Below are positions 17,773 through 27,046 of a stretch of DNA of 64,000 nt, piece by piece. The stretch covers positions 1 to 64,000 of the forward strand of contig CAJMNR010000018.1 in assembly GCA_905214875.1 (NCBI GenBank), written 5' to 3'. The notes beneath the pieces are model-generated. The model saw only the letters and a program-made list of their open reading frames with translations. It searched no databases and was not told where the DNA came from. The DNA is from an uncultured bacterium. GTDB lineage: Bacteria > Bacillota > Clostridia > Lachnospirales > Lachnospiraceae. Within the stretch, counting starts at the first letter, position 1. Each line of letters begins with the position of its first letter. The translations under genes and the position numbers were made by a program.

Positions 17773-19518
17773 ATGAAACAGCGGTTCTATGTTTATCGAG
17801 CGTATGCTTTAGTATTAAGTTTATGTGTCACGGTGCTAGTGGCGTTTGCATGTGGAATCATAAGAAGGTCAATAGAGTTAAAGTGGCTGTTTTGGCTGGC
17901 AGTACTGATTATCGCAATTATGGGAAGCATAAGGGTGAACATGCGTGCCTGGTTCAATGACGGAAGATGTGGTGTGGACTGTCCTGAGTATGAAGAAATC
18001 TTATCCTATACAAGTCTGTACAAGAGAAAGATGATGTCCAGCGTAATTCTTTTGTTTGCATTAATGGCATTTGGGGCGCTTGGGAATGGATGGATTGCCA
18101 TGTGCGGAGTCTTTATTGTGTGTAATAATGGCATAAAGCAGTCTCTTTTTTCCAATATGATTCCAGACGAGATGAAATCCTCATTTTCCCGTTATGTCAA
18201 ACAGATTTGTTGCTATTCTTTGGTGTATTGGGGTGTGGCAGCGCTTTTGTTGCTAGTCCTCTTTTTGTGTGACATTAGTACGACGAGGATGAATCAAATC
18301 TTGATGGTGGCTGGCGTAATTTATTTGGCAGCATTTATGGCATATTTTTTACTTAAGAGAGAACGCTACCTTGCGGTAGTAGAAAAGATTCCTCTTGTAA
18401 AAAAGTGTGTGGTAGCTGCTATCTGTTTTGGACTCTTTATGTATCTTGGGATGGTAAAAGGGTGCTTAAGGCTTCAGCTTGATATTATAAGGACAACAGA
18501 AGTCCCTCATGAGGAAACAAAAATTACATATGAGAAAAATAGTGGCACCTATTCCATTACAATGAATCATGATGAGTTTAAAATTCTGCATCTTACGGAT
18601 ATTCATATTGCAGGAAGCGTCTTTACCTATCAGTGCGACAGGAAGGCACTTGATACGGTATACGACTTGATCAATTATACACGTCCGGACCTCGTGATTA
18701 TTACTGGAGATATTGTTTACCCTATGGGGTTATTTTCATTTTCTATTAATAATGAGACACCATTTATGCAGTTTACAAGTTTTATGAAACGTATAGGTAT
18801 TCCTTGGGCATTTGTCTATGGCAATCATGATACAGAGGCAATGGCGACGAAATCAGCAGACGATCTGAAAGGCTTGTTTCGTGAATATTCCTACTATAAG
18901 AACGGAGGCAATTTGCTATTTCCAGATGTGCAGCCAGGGATTACGGGAAGAAATAATCAGGTGATAAAAATACTAAATCAAGATAAGACACTGAATCAGG
19001 CCTTGTTTTTGATAGATTCCAATGCCTATGTAAATGATGATTTAGGCGATTATGATTATGTACATGATGACCAGGTTGCCTGGTATGAGGATCAGGTTCG
19101 TAAGATGTCACAAAGCAATGGGGAACTAATCAGTTCCATGATATTTTTACACATTCCATTGCAGGAGTATGAGACAGCCTATAAGTTATATCAAAGAGGA
19201 AACAGCCAGGTCGCATATTATTTTGGAGAATTAGCGGAAGGCGGAGTGTCTGCATCCAAACATGGAAGTACGTTGTTTGAGACTGCGGTGCGATTAAATA
19301 GTACAAAGGCGATTATTGCAGGCCATGACCACTATAATAATATTTGTCTTGGATATAAGGGAATCAAGTTGACCTATGGGCTTTCTATCGATTATATTGC
19401 AATGCCCGGAATTGGAAAAAAGACAAAACAGCGAGGCGGTACGCTGATTACCTTGCATAACGATCAAACCTTTGATATGGAGCAGATTTTGTATTCCAGA
19501 ATTGCAGTTTTAGAATAG
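17773..19518 (+). CDS. Membrane-anchored metallophosphoesterase
   Basis: A 581-residue protein with an N-terminal half of about six hydrophobic segments (first at 8-28, last near 215-235) followed by a calcineurin-like phosphoesterase domain (about 265-581). The metal motifs are LHLTDIH, VIITGDIV, YGNHDT, a late IFLHIP and AGHDHYN, all complete. The substrate is unknown; such domains act on phosphodiesters or nucleotides, here most likely outside the membrane. ATG 17773 is chosen; TTG at 17752 is in frame upstream. The domain order is uncommon in that the membrane part is large. Confidence 0.82.
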   Translation: MKQRFYVYRAYALVLSLCVTVLVAFACGIIRRSIELKWLFWLAVLIIAIMGSIRVNMRAWFNDGRCGVDCPEYEEILSYTSLYKRKMMSSVILLFALMAFGALGNGWIAMCGVFIVCNNGIKQSLFSNMIPDEMKSSFSRYVKQICCYSLVYWGVAALLLLVLFLCDISTTRMNQILMVAGVIYLAAFMAYFLLKRERYLAVVEKIPLVKKCVVAAICFGLFMYLGMVKGCLRLQLDIIRTTEVPHEETKITYEKNSGTYSITMNHDEFKILHLTDIHIAGSVFTYQCDRKALDTVYDLINYTRPDLVIITGDIVYPMGLFSFSINNETPFMQFTSFMKRIGIPWAFVYGNHDTEAMATKSADDLKGLFREYSYYKNGGNLLFPDVQPGITGRNNQVIKILNQDKTLNQALFLIDSNAYVNDDLGDYDYVHDDQVAWYEDQVRKMSQSNGELISSMIFLHIPLQEYETAYKLYQRGNSQVAYYFGELAEGGVSASKHGSTLFETAVRLNSTKAIIAGHDHYNNICLGYKGIKLTYGLSIDYIAMPGIGKKTKQRGGTLITLHNDQTFDMEQILYSRIAVLE

Positions 19519-19559
19519 TGAATGAGATGAAAAAAAGACTCTTCGTTATATATCAGTTG

Positions 19560-19568
19560 TGGTATAAT
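19560..19568 (+). promoter_or_regulatory. Extended -10 promoter element
   Basis: TGGTATAAT is an extended -10 with perfect TATAAT (19563-19568) and no good -35. It precedes the inverted repeat at 19586-19618 and the YoaK-like gene. Confidence 0.45.
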
Positions 19569-19585
19569 AGCGGAGGGTTTTTTAA

Positions 19586-19618
19586 TACATAGAAATTGCT
19601 TTCGGTAATTTCTATGTA
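19586..19618. repeat. Perfect 12-base inverted repeat in a leader
   Basis: TACATAGAAATT and AATTTCTATGTA flank a 9-base loop. There is no T-run after it, so it is more likely an operator or leader fold than a terminator. It lies 55 bases before the YoaK-like gene. Confidence 0.55.
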
Positions 19619-19672
19619 CTATAACAAAAAAATAAAGATATTTAGGTACAAGAAGAGGAAAGGGGGTTGATT

Positions 19673-20347
19673 ATGCAACGTTCCAAACAAATGTCGGAGT
19701 CAATCGAGCTGGGAATCATTTTGGCTATGGCGGGAGGATTTATGGATGCCTATTCCTATATGTGCAGAGACCGTGTATTTGCCAATGCGCAGACAGGAAA
19801 CATGCTGCTATTTGGAATTTATATAGCGGAAGGTAATTGGAATATGGCAGTTCGATATCTATTCCCGGTTGCTTCATTTGCAGTGGGAATCGCCATTGCA
19901 GATATTGTAAAAATAAAAAGTAAAGACAAGAGTAAATTACACTGGAGGCAAATCACAGTCTTATTTGAGGTAGTGATATTACTTCTTGTAAGCATGATGT
20001 CAACACAGATGAACCTGTTGGCAAACAGTCTGACTTCGCTTGCGTGTGGAATTCAGGTGGAAAGCTTTCGAAAGATTCGTGGAAATGGAATTGCTACGAC
20101 GATGTGTATTGGCAACCTTAGAAGTGCAACGCAGAATGTCTGTGAATACTGGCACACGAAAGATAGACAAAAGGCAGAGAAAGGATTTTTGTATTTTGGA
20201 ATTATCGTTTGCTTTGTCGTAGGGGCAGTCTTTGGAAATGAGTCAGTTAAGTTATTTGATGAAAAGGCGATTGCCATTGGAGCAGGCTTTTTAGTCATTG
20301 CAGGCATTATGATGTTTATAGATAAAGAAAAAAATTACTTGACTTAG
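19673..20347 (+). CDS. YoaK-like DUF1275 membrane protein
   Basis: A 224-residue protein with about six membrane segments. The N-terminal GGFMDAYSYM...FANAQTGNM region is typical of the YoaK/DUF1275 family, whose function is not established. The ATG at 19673 follows AGGGGG by six bases; a TTG at 19667 is too close to that site. It is monocistronic or read together with the flavodoxin gene 72 bases later. Confidence 0.85.
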   Translation: MQRSKQMSESIELGIILAMAGGFMDAYSYMCRDRVFANAQTGNMLLFGIYIAEGNWNMAVRYLFPVASFAVGIAIADIVKIKSKDKSKLHWRQITVLFEVVILLLVSMMSTQMNLLANSLTSLACGIQVESFRKIRGNGIATTMCIGNLRSATQNVCEYWHTKDRQKAEKGFLYFGIIVCFVVGAVFGNESVKLFDEKAIAIGAGFLVIAGIMMFIDKEKNYLT

Positions 20348-20419
20348 AGTCCACTCGAAGGAGTAAGATGGAAAGCAGGGTAATTACATAGAAAGTATTG
20401 GAGAAAAGAAGGAAATAAA

Positions 20420-20935
20420 ATGAAGGAACAAAAAGTATTGGTAGCATATTTCTCAAAAGACGGAGAAAATTATATTGATGGCAATGTTGTGAATATTACC
20501 GTTGGGAATACGGAAGTTGTGGCTAAGATGATAGGAGAGCTGACGGGCGGGGACTTATTTAAAATTGAGCCGGTGGCCAAATATCCAAAGAGTTACACAA
20601 AGTGTACAGAACTTGCAAAAACGGAATTAGAAGAGAATGCAAGACCAAAGATGAAAGGCAATTGTCCAGATATGGATGCGTATGATGTGATTTACCTAGG
20701 CTATCCAAACTGGTGGGGAACGATGCCTATGGTCGTATATACATTCTTAGAATCATTTGATTCTACGGGAAAGACCATCTATCCATTTTGTACACATGAA
20801 GGAAGTGGACTTAGTCTGACAGAACATGATATCGAACGAGTTTGTGAAACAGCGCAAGTGGAACGGGGACTTGCAATTCAGGGAAGCAAAGTAGAAGAAA
20901 GTAGGATTCGCATTGAACGCTGGCTGAATCGATAG
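20420..20935 (+). CDS. Flavodoxin
   Basis: A 171-residue protein of the flavodoxin_4 type. The FMN phosphate loop region begins VAYFSKDGENY with an insertion before GNTEVVA, and YLGYPNWWGTMPM provides a flavin-stacking aromatic loop near residue 95. It probably carries electrons or reduces quinones in the cytoplasm. It is followed by a MerR regulator in the same direction, whose promoter dyad lies between them. Confidence 0.85.
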   Translation: MKEQKVLVAYFSKDGENYIDGNVVNITVGNTEVVAKMIGELTGGDLFKIEPVAKYPKSYTKCTELAKTELEENARPKMKGNCPDMDAYDVIYLGYPNWWGTMPMVVYTFLESFDSTGKTIYPFCTHEGSGLSLTEHDIERVCETAQVERGLAIQGSKVEESRIRIERWLNR

Positions 20936-20947
20936 GAGGCAGTTATA

Positions 20948-20982
20948 TGATGAGAAATCCAAAAGATGTGTATCTCATCATG
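20948..20982. repeat. Hairpin after the flavodoxin gene
   Basis: TGATGAGA and TCTCATCA arms with a long loop. No T-run follows. Confidence 0.4.
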
Positions 20983-21000
20983 TATTAGGGAATTGAAGAG

Positions 21001-21032
21001 TTGAGAGTGTCGATGACACTTTGATTTATAAA
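21001..21032 (+). promoter_or_regulatory. MerR-type promoter with central dyad
   Basis: TTGAGA (21001-21006) and TATAAA (21027-21032) are 20 bases apart (19 if TTATAA is the -10), longer than normal. Between them is the perfect dyad AGTGTC-GAT-GACACT (21006-21020). A stretched spacer with a central dyad is the hallmark of promoters twisted by MerR regulators. Confidence 0.65.
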
Positions 21033-21080
21033 GGAAAGGAAAACGTAATAAGGCCATTAGCCGATTACGAAGGTAGAGGT

Positions 21081-21464
21081 ATGACAATAGCAGAAGCAAG
21101 TAAAGAGTGTGGTTTGACAGCAGATACACTGCGTTATTACGAGAGAATAGGTCTGTTGCCAGCTGTTGAGCGTAAAAGCGGGATTCGAAATTATACCGAA
21201 GAGGACCTAAAATGGATTTCATTTATCAAGTGCTTACGTAGTGCAGGACTTTCGATTGAGGTGTTAATTGAATATGTAACAATGTTTCAACAAGGAGATG
21301 CTACGATTGCGGCAAGAAAAAATCTGCTTGTAGAACAACGAAAACACCTTGTTGAAAAAATCGAGGAGCTAAATCATACACTTTCCTATCTGGACAAGAA
21401 AATTGCAAACTATGAAGATACGATGTTAAAGTATGAAAGCGGCCTTAAAAAGTTTGACGAATAA
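21081..21464 (+). CDS. MerR-family regulator
   Basis: A 127-residue regulator with the N-terminal helix-turn-helix MTIAEASKECGLTADTLRYYERIG, a wing, and a long C-terminal coiled coil (about 75-120). No metal-binding cysteine pair is seen at the C-terminus, so a small-molecule or stress signal is more likely than a metal. Start at 21081 follows GAAGGTAGAGGT. The frame is open to 21021, but that would begin inside the promoter. The adjacent flavodoxin suggests an AdhR-like aldehyde or redox role (inference). Confidence 0.88.
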   Translation: MTIAEASKECGLTADTLRYYERIGLLPAVERKSGIRNYTEEDLKWISFIKCLRSAGLSIEVLIEYVTMFQQGDATIAARKNLLVEQRKHLVEKIEELNHTLSYLDKKIANYEDTMLKYESGLKKFDE

Positions 21465-21492
21465 ATAAGAAAGCATGAAAGACACAACAAAA

Positions 21493-21526
21493 AGACGATT
21501 TGAATTAGAGATAATACAAATCGTCT
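21493..21526. terminator. Hairpin after the MerR gene
   Basis: AGACGATTTG and CAAATCGTCT arms with a 14-base AT-rich loop. No T-run on the plus strand; A-rich bases before it would give a T-run on the minus strand, so it may serve the minus-strand small gene at 21548-21673. Confidence 0.5.
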
Positions 21527-21547
21527 GAGTAAAACATACTGAGAATG

Positions 21548-21673
21548 CTATTTGTTTGCTTTTTTCTTGGCAGCATTTTTAGCATTTCCTTTGGCAAGCT
21601 TAGCGGATTTCGCTTTTGCCGTTGCCTTTTGGGCTTGTTTCTTTTTCTTTGCAGCTGGATTTTTGTCTCCTAT
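21548..21673 (-). CDS. Small Lys/Ala-rich basic protein with apparent AUA start
   Basis: Read on the minus strand, an open frame of 41 residues begins GDKNPAAKKKKQAQKATAK after its first codon and ends KKKANK, with about 16 lysines. No ATG, GTG or TTG is in frame before it. A GGGAGGG at 21680-21686 places the ATA codon (21671-21673) six bases downstream; ATC and ATT lie nearer. Strong Lys/Ala bias and position between terminators suggest a real small nucleic-acid-binding protein. It could also be a gene whose start has mutated. Confidence 0.55.
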   Translation of the reverse strand: MGDKNPAAKKKKQAQKATAKAKSAKLAKGNAKNAAKKKANK

Positions 21674-21820
21674 GATAATCCCTCCCTCTTTATAAGTTGT
21701 CCTACTGTATTTTATGCGTAAAACGGTGGATTTAGAATCAGGAAGAGAGGAAGCAGGTGTTCATTTTTGGGGGCACGATTAACGCTCTTTGGAGTGATAA
21801 AATATGATAGATATACGTTG

Positions 21821-21850
21821 AGAGACAAGAGAGATTCTTGTCTCTTTTTA
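21821..21850. terminator. Hairpin terminator in a gene-free stretch
   Basis: AGAGACAAGA and TCTTGTCTCT arms, loop of five, then TTT. The stretch 21674-22037 otherwise holds no supported gene. Confidence 0.6.
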
Positions 21851-22037
21851 AATGCATTTGACACCACAAAGAGGAGTGTAGAAAACAGGTTGAAAATGGA
21901 ACTTGTTCGAACGAAGGTGCTGCCTTATCAGTGGAAGGCGAAATGCGAGTATGGGTTCGTAATTAAAACTGGAAAACAGGAGAAAATACGGTATAATAGG
22001 CAGTAACAATGATTCGGAAAAAGGAAATAAAAGATTG

Positions 22038-23000
22038 ATGATCGAAGAAAAACAACAGACAAAAAGTTCAGTGCTAAAGCTGGCAGACTCATATGCCGTC
22101 GTATCTATCGTTACGACAGGCGAGGAGAAAGGCTTTGATAGTATCATTTCCATCGGTGCTGTAAAATACGTAAATGGAAAAGAAACAGAATGTTTTAAAA
22201 GACTATGCAAGCCAGAAAGCTATTATCTTGTCAGTGTAGACCAGATGGATAAGATAGAGGATTATTGCATCGTGGATGGAGGCCCTGTACAATACGTAAC
22301 ACAGGCAGTTACGAAACGCACAAATATTACAAATGAAATGCTTTACGGGGCAAAGGAACTTGAGCCTGTACTAGCAGAACTAAGAGAATTCCTTGGCAAA
22401 ACATTAGTTGTCGGCTATGAGATGGAAGAGATTTTTTCATGGATTGGAAAAGAGAGCATTTCGAATGATTATGTTGAGATGAAACGACTCGCAAAGCGGA
22501 TTCGAAAAGACAGGAATAACCCTTCTTTATTGGAAATGGCCATTTATTATGAAATAGAATATGGAAGAAAAAAGGATGTTGTGTATGACTGTCAGTTAGT
22601 CCATCAAGTGTATGAGGCAATGAAGCAAGATTTCATTAACGAATATGGCAGTGTTTCTAATTTTGAACGTCTATACGAAAAGACAGCAGAAAGCAGGAAA
22701 GTTTCCTATAGCAATGTTGTAGAGGGAACGTTATGGGGAAAGAACTGCGTCTTTACAGGAACGCTTACCAAGATGGTAAGGGGAGAGGCAATGCGGTTAG
22801 TTCGGGAATGCGGAGGTATCACAGCAACTTCTGTAACCAGTAAGACCGATTATCTGGTGCTAGGAAACAAAGAGTATGAAAAACGACAAAAAGGAATCAA
22901 GAGCAACAAGTTACGAAAGGCCGAGCGAATGGTGGAAGAAGGCGCGTCCCTTCGAATAATTTCAGAAGATGCCTTTTTTGAACTGCTTGACCGATCATAG
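22038..23000 (+). CDS. Degenerate DnaQ-like exonuclease fused to a BRCT domain
   Basis: A 320-residue protein. The first 190 residues follow the DnaQ/DEDDh 3'-5' exonuclease pattern (YAVVSIVTTGE near 19-29, IISIGAVKY near 36-44), but the catalytic Asp and Glu are S23 and V25, and the later Asn/Asp and His/Asp motifs are also not visible. The C-terminal 85 residues are a BRCT domain (GKNCVFTGTL, TDYLVLG) like that of DNA ligase and DnaQ-BRCT proteins. It probably binds DNA ends or partners without cutting. ATG 22038 is used; a TTG lies just before it. Confidence 0.72.
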   Translation: MIEEKQQTKSSVLKLADSYAVVSIVTTGEEKGFDSIISIGAVKYVNGKETECFKRLCKPESYYLVSVDQMDKIEDYCIVDGGPVQYVTQAVTKRTNITNEMLYGAKELEPVLAELREFLGKTLVVGYEMEEIFSWIGKESISNDYVEMKRLAKRIRKDRNNPSLLEMAIYYEIEYGRKKDVVYDCQLVHQVYEAMKQDFINEYGSVSNFERLYEKTAESRKVSYSNVVEGTLWGKNCVFTGTLTKMVRGEAMRLVRECGGITATSVTSKTDYLVLGNKEYEKRQKGIKSNKLRKAERMVEEGASLRIISEDAFFELLDRS

Positions 23001-23090
23001 GAAAAATTGTTTCCCTTTCATTGACTTCCTCCCCTTAGAACGGTATGATTTAGAGGAATCAAAACGGTTGTAAGAGGAGGTAGAAAAAGA

Positions 23091-25214
23091 ATGAAATCCT
23101 ATTATAAAAGGCCAAGAAGGAGAAAAGGGAAAATAGCGGTTCTTTTGATTTTGATAGTGTTAGTAGCCGTTGCAGCAGCGGTAGCTGTCGTGGCCTATCA
23201 ACGGGTTAAGACTATTGAGACGGTAAAACCAGAAGAACTGTTTTCCTCTTATATCGAAGACTTACAAAAGCAAGATTACGAGGGCATGTATAATCGGTTA
23301 TCGGAAGAAAGCAAGCATGCGATGAGCAAGGATGCATTTGTAAAGAGAAATCAAAACATTTACGAAGGCATTGAGATGAGCAATTTAACCGTGAGCAACG
23401 TAAGAGCCTCGGAGCCAGAGAATAAATCAGTAACAGTATATTACCAGATGAGTATGGATACCGTAGCAGGAACAATGACATTTGAGAATCAGGCAGTGTA
23501 CATAAGTGATAAAGAAAAAGGATATGCATTATCCTGGAGTGATGATTTGATTATACCAGAACTTGCGTCTACAGATAAGGTCAGAGTAAGCACTGCGAAA
23601 GCAGAGCGCGGGGAAATTGTTGACCGAAACGGAAAGAAATTAGCGCAAAAAGGACAAGCCTCTTCGGTTGGACTAATTCCCGGAAAGATGGGAAAGGACA
23701 AAGAGGGGGATATTAAAAAGCTCGCAAAGTTGTTAGAAGTCTCAGAAGAGACCATACAGAAGAAATTAAGCGCCACATGGGTCAAAGAGGATTCATTTGT
23801 TCCAATCAAGACTATTAAGAAGGTAGATGAATTAGAACTTGCTTCGGCTAATCCAAGTGAAGAGACGCTAAAGGCAAAAGAGTTGGAAGATAATCTGCTT
23901 GCAATAGATGGAATCATGATCAATACAGTGGATACACGTATTTATCCAATGGCAGAAAAGGCTGCGCATCTTGTTGGTTATGTTCAAAATATCACTGCAG
24001 AAGAATTAAAAGAGAATGCAGGAAAAGGCTACACAAGTGAAAGCCTTATCGGTAAAAGCGGTGCAGAAGCATTATATGAGGAGCAGTTAAAGGGAACCGA
24101 TGGATGCAGCATCAAAATTGTAGACAAAGATGGTAATACAAAGAAAATAGTTGCAACAAAGCCAAAGATGGATGGAGAGACCATCAAGCTGACAATCGAT
24201 GCTTCCCTTCAGGAAAAGTTATATGACGAGTATCAGAAAGATAAAAGCGTAAGCGTTGCGATGAACCACTATACAGGGGAAGTGTTGGCATTGGTTAGCA
24301 CGCCATCCTATGATTCCAATGATTTTGTACTTGGAATGTCTGATGCGAAGTGGAAGGAATTAAATGAGGATCCGGACAAGCCATTATATAACCGATTCCG
24401 ACAAGTACTTTGTCCAGGATCTACGTTTAAGCCAGTTATTGCAGCGACAGGACTGGAATGTGGAGCTATCGATCCAAATGAGGATTACGGTAACGAGGGA
24501 AACAGCTGGCAGAAGGATAAGAGCTGGGGCAGTTACAAGGTTACCACACTCCATACCTATACACCTGTCACGATGCAAAATGCCATTATGTACTCTGACA
24601 ATATTTATTTTGCAAAAGCTGCATTAAAGATTGGTAAAGACAAGATGAGCGAAGGGCTTACAAAGATTGGATTTACGAAACAGCTTCCATTTGAAATCAA
24701 CGTGGCGAAGTCCCAGTTTTCCAATACAGAGACATTTGAAAGCGAGATTCAGTTAGCGGATACAGGGTATGGACAAGGTCAGGTACTTGTGAATCCGCTA
24801 CACCTTGCCACGATTTATACGGCATTTGCCAATGAGGGCAATATGATTAAGCCATATTTGACATACAAAGAGGATAACACGCCTGAAATCTATATTAAGA
24901 ATGCGTTTAGCAAGAAAAATACAAAATTAGTGACAGAAGCACTTGAGAAAGTGGTAAATGATAAAAGAGGTACGGCACGAAGCGGAAAACGTTCGGATGT
25001 GACACTTGTAGGAAAGACAGGAACTGCCGAATTGAAGGCTACGAAAGAGGAGAAGGATGGAGTTGAACTTGGATGGTTTGCGTCCTTTACAACGGATAAG
25101 AATGCGAAAAAGCCGATTTTAATCGTCAGCATGGTAGAAGATGTGAAAGAAAGAGGCGGCAGCACTTATGTTGTAACAAAGAATGGAAAGGTATTAGATG
25201 ATTATTTAAAATGA
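23091..25214 (+). CDS. MecA-type class B penicillin-binding protein
   Basis: A cell-wall transpeptidase anchored by one N-terminal helix (about 16-37). An NTF2-like MecA_N domain (about 45-150) is followed by a dimerisation domain and the transpeptidase domain, with S444 in STFK, S502-D503-N504 and K642-T643-G644. All active-site motifs are present. This domain order is that of PBP2a and Enterococcus PBP5, the low-affinity group; beta-lactam affinity cannot be told from sequence. The gene stands alone with AGGAGG before its ATG. Confidence 0.92.
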   Translation: MKSYYKRPRRRKGKIAVLLILIVLVAVAAAVAVVAYQRVKTIETVKPEELFSSYIEDLQKQDYEGMYNRLSEESKHAMSKDAFVKRNQNIYEGIEMSNLTVSNVRASEPENKSVTVYYQMSMDTVAGTMTFENQAVYISDKEKGYALSWSDDLIIPELASTDKVRVSTAKAERGEIVDRNGKKLAQKGQASSVGLIPGKMGKDKEGDIKKLAKLLEVSEETIQKKLSATWVKEDSFVPIKTIKKVDELELASANPSEETLKAKELEDNLLAIDGIMINTVDTRIYPMAEKAAHLVGYVQNITAEELKENAGKGYTSESLIGKSGAEALYEEQLKGTDGCSIKIVDKDGNTKKIVATKPKMDGETIKLTIDASLQEKLYDEYQKDKSVSVAMNHYTGEVLALVSTPSYDSNDFVLGMSDAKWKELNEDPDKPLYNRFRQVLCPGSTFKPVIAATGLECGAIDPNEDYGNEGNSWQKDKSWGSYKVTTLHTYTPVTMQNAIMYSDNIYFAKAALKIGKDKMSEGLTKIGFTKQLPFEINVAKSQFSNTETFESEIQLADTGYGQGQVLVNPLHLATIYTAFANEGNMIKPYLTYKEDNTPEIYIKNAFSKKNTKLVTEALEKVVNDKRGTARSGKRSDVTLVGKTGTAELKATKEEKDGVELGWFASFTTDKNAKKPILIVSMVEDVKERGGSTYVVTKNGKVLDDYLK

Positions 25215-25299
25215 CACCCAGGTCAATCATTTATAAGTTTTTCATTTTGGCACGATTAGTATATAAGAAATTTATATTTACTTGGAGGAACACAACATT

Positions 25300-25905
25300 A
25301 TGAACGATCAAACAAGCCAATCAACGATTTCTTTTTACGATACCAATGCAGAAACGTTTGCTTCCTATACGCAGAAGATTGATTTTTCTTCCATTCAGGA
25401 TGAGTTTTTATCCTATTTACCAAAGGACGCTTATATTCTTGATTTTGGCTGTGGCGCAGGACGTGATACAAAACGATTTTTAGATCTTGGATATAAAGTG
25501 GATGCGATAGATGGATCAGCCGAGATGTGCAAGTGTACAGAAGAATATGCGAAAATTAAAGTTAGTCAGATGTTATTTACTGAACTAGCAGAAGAAAATC
25601 GATATGATGGAATCTGGGCATGTGCCTCCATTCTTCACCTTCCTTATGAAAAACTAGAGGAAGTGTTTGGACTGATGGCGAAAGCATTAAAGCCAGGAGG
25701 CTATATATATACTTCATTTAAGTATGGAGAGTTTGAAGGTCAAAGAAATGGACGATATTTTACGTACTTGACTGAAGAGAAGTGTAAACAGTTGCTTAAT
25801 TTAGTAGATGAGCTTGAAATTGAGAAACTAAGAGTTACTCAAGATGTCCGAGAAGGACGTGGAGAGGAACCATGGCTTAATTTAATCCTTCATAAGAAGA
25901 AATAA
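25300..25905 (+). CDS. SAM-dependent methyltransferase
   Basis: A 201-residue class I methyltransferase (methyltransf_11/12 type). The SAM loop is ILDFGCGAGRDT near residue 45, with the acidic residue after strand 2 in VDAIDGSAEM, and strand 4 in GIWACASILHL. The substrate is unknown. TTGGAGGAACACAACATT precedes the ATG at 25300. Monocistronic. Confidence 0.85.
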   Translation: MNDQTSQSTISFYDTNAETFASYTQKIDFSSIQDEFLSYLPKDAYILDFGCGAGRDTKRFLDLGYKVDAIDGSAEMCKCTEEYAKIKVSQMLFTELAEENRYDGIWACASILHLPYEKLEEVFGLMAKALKPGGYIYTSFKYGEFEGQRNGRYFTYLTEEKCKQLLNLVDELEIEKLRVTQDVREGRGEEPWLNLILHKKK

Positions 25906-26015
25906 AACTTTTTTGTTTTTTCTGGCATGAAGTAATTGCAAGTAGTCGGAATAACTCGTATAATTGTGGATGATAATAGATATTGTATTACATACACGAA
26001 AGGACTCAAAAAAGA

Positions 26016-27035
26016 ATGGCAGAATACGAACTTAACACTGGTGTTTTAAAGACAGTAGAAGCACAGATCATAAATAATGAGCCTCCTTGTACGAGACTTG
26101 CATTTAATCGTTTAATGGAGGCAGGGTGTCCGCAAATGGATACGCTTGAGATGATTGGAAACGTGCTTGTTGAACATATGAATAACGTAATGATGTTTGG
26201 ACAAAAATTTGACGAAGCACATTTTGCACTTAAGCTTGATGAATTGGCTAGAAAGTATGAAAACTATGAGCCAAAGGAAATCGAACTTGATGAAATCCAA
26301 AAGGAAAAGCAGGCCGGCTATAACGCTATGATGTCAGATGACCAAGAGAATATGGCAAAGGCTTGGTTACATGGATTCGAACTACTCAAGGAACTTGTAA
26401 AAAATCAATTCCCAGATTCCAAACCAGATCTTCAGGCAGTGGAAGAAAAGACAGAGTTCAAATATGGACTTATGAGCTGGCTTGGTGATATTGAACGAGA
26501 ACTTGGTAATGCAAAGTTAGAAGAAGAAAGAATCGAATACTGCAAAGCACTTCTTGAGACATTTATTTGGGGAAAAGAAGCACAAGACGGATTCAAGGCA
26601 ACCATCGGGGAAGCATACTGTGAACTTGGAAAAGAAGCTGACTGGGTAAATATATTTGAAGAATGGCTTAGCCAAGAACCAAATAATATGATTGCGGTAA
26701 ACAGTTATTTATACTGTTTAACAACTGCAGGAAAGGCTGAAAAAGCGAAAGAAGTAGCAAAACAGTATATTACAGAAGATATGGAATGTGATATCGATAC
26801 GGAAACAATGTTCTACCGTGCACAGTCTTTATTCGAAGAAGCAGGAGACAACAGACAGGCAGAAGTATATCGTAAAAAGATTTCTGCGTTCCATAGTAAA
26901 TGTTTAGATATGGCTAAGACATATGAAACAGAAGTACGTGGATTTAAGCCAGGACAGGAACGTAAGGTTTACCCAAATGATCCATGTCCATGTGGAAGCG
27001 GAAAGAAATATAAAAAATGTTGTGGTAATAAATAG
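26016..27035 (+). CDS. Helical-repeat protein with C-terminal SEC-C zinc motif
   Basis: A 339-residue protein. The N-terminal part (1-90) resembles DUF1841-like regions, the middle is all-helical with tetratricopeptide-like pairs (about 150-300), and the end PNDPCPCGSGKKYKKCCGNK is a SEC-C zinc-binding motif (CxC...CC). SEC-C motifs bind ribosomes or SecB in other proteins. The role here is unknown. ATG 26016 is chosen after AAAGGACT. Confidence 0.8.
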   Translation: MAEYELNTGVLKTVEAQIINNEPPCTRLAFNRLMEAGCPQMDTLEMIGNVLVEHMNNVMMFGQKFDEAHFALKLDELARKYENYEPKEIELDEIQKEKQAGYNAMMSDDQENMAKAWLHGFELLKELVKNQFPDSKPDLQAVEEKTEFKYGLMSWLGDIERELGNAKLEEERIEYCKALLETFIWGKEAQDGFKATIGEAYCELGKEADWVNIFEEWLSQEPNNMIAVNSYLYCLTTAGKAEKAKEVAKQYITEDMECDIDTETMFYRAQSLFEEAGDNRQAEVYRKKISAFHSKCLDMAKTYETEVRGFKPGQERKVYPNDPCPCGSGKKYKKCCGNK

Positions 27036-27046
27036 TCATTGGATAG

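Noticed and set aside
21767..22006. 79-codon open frame before the exonuclease-BRCT gene
   Set aside because: It runs through a terminator hairpin, has no good ribosome site and no protein-like pattern.
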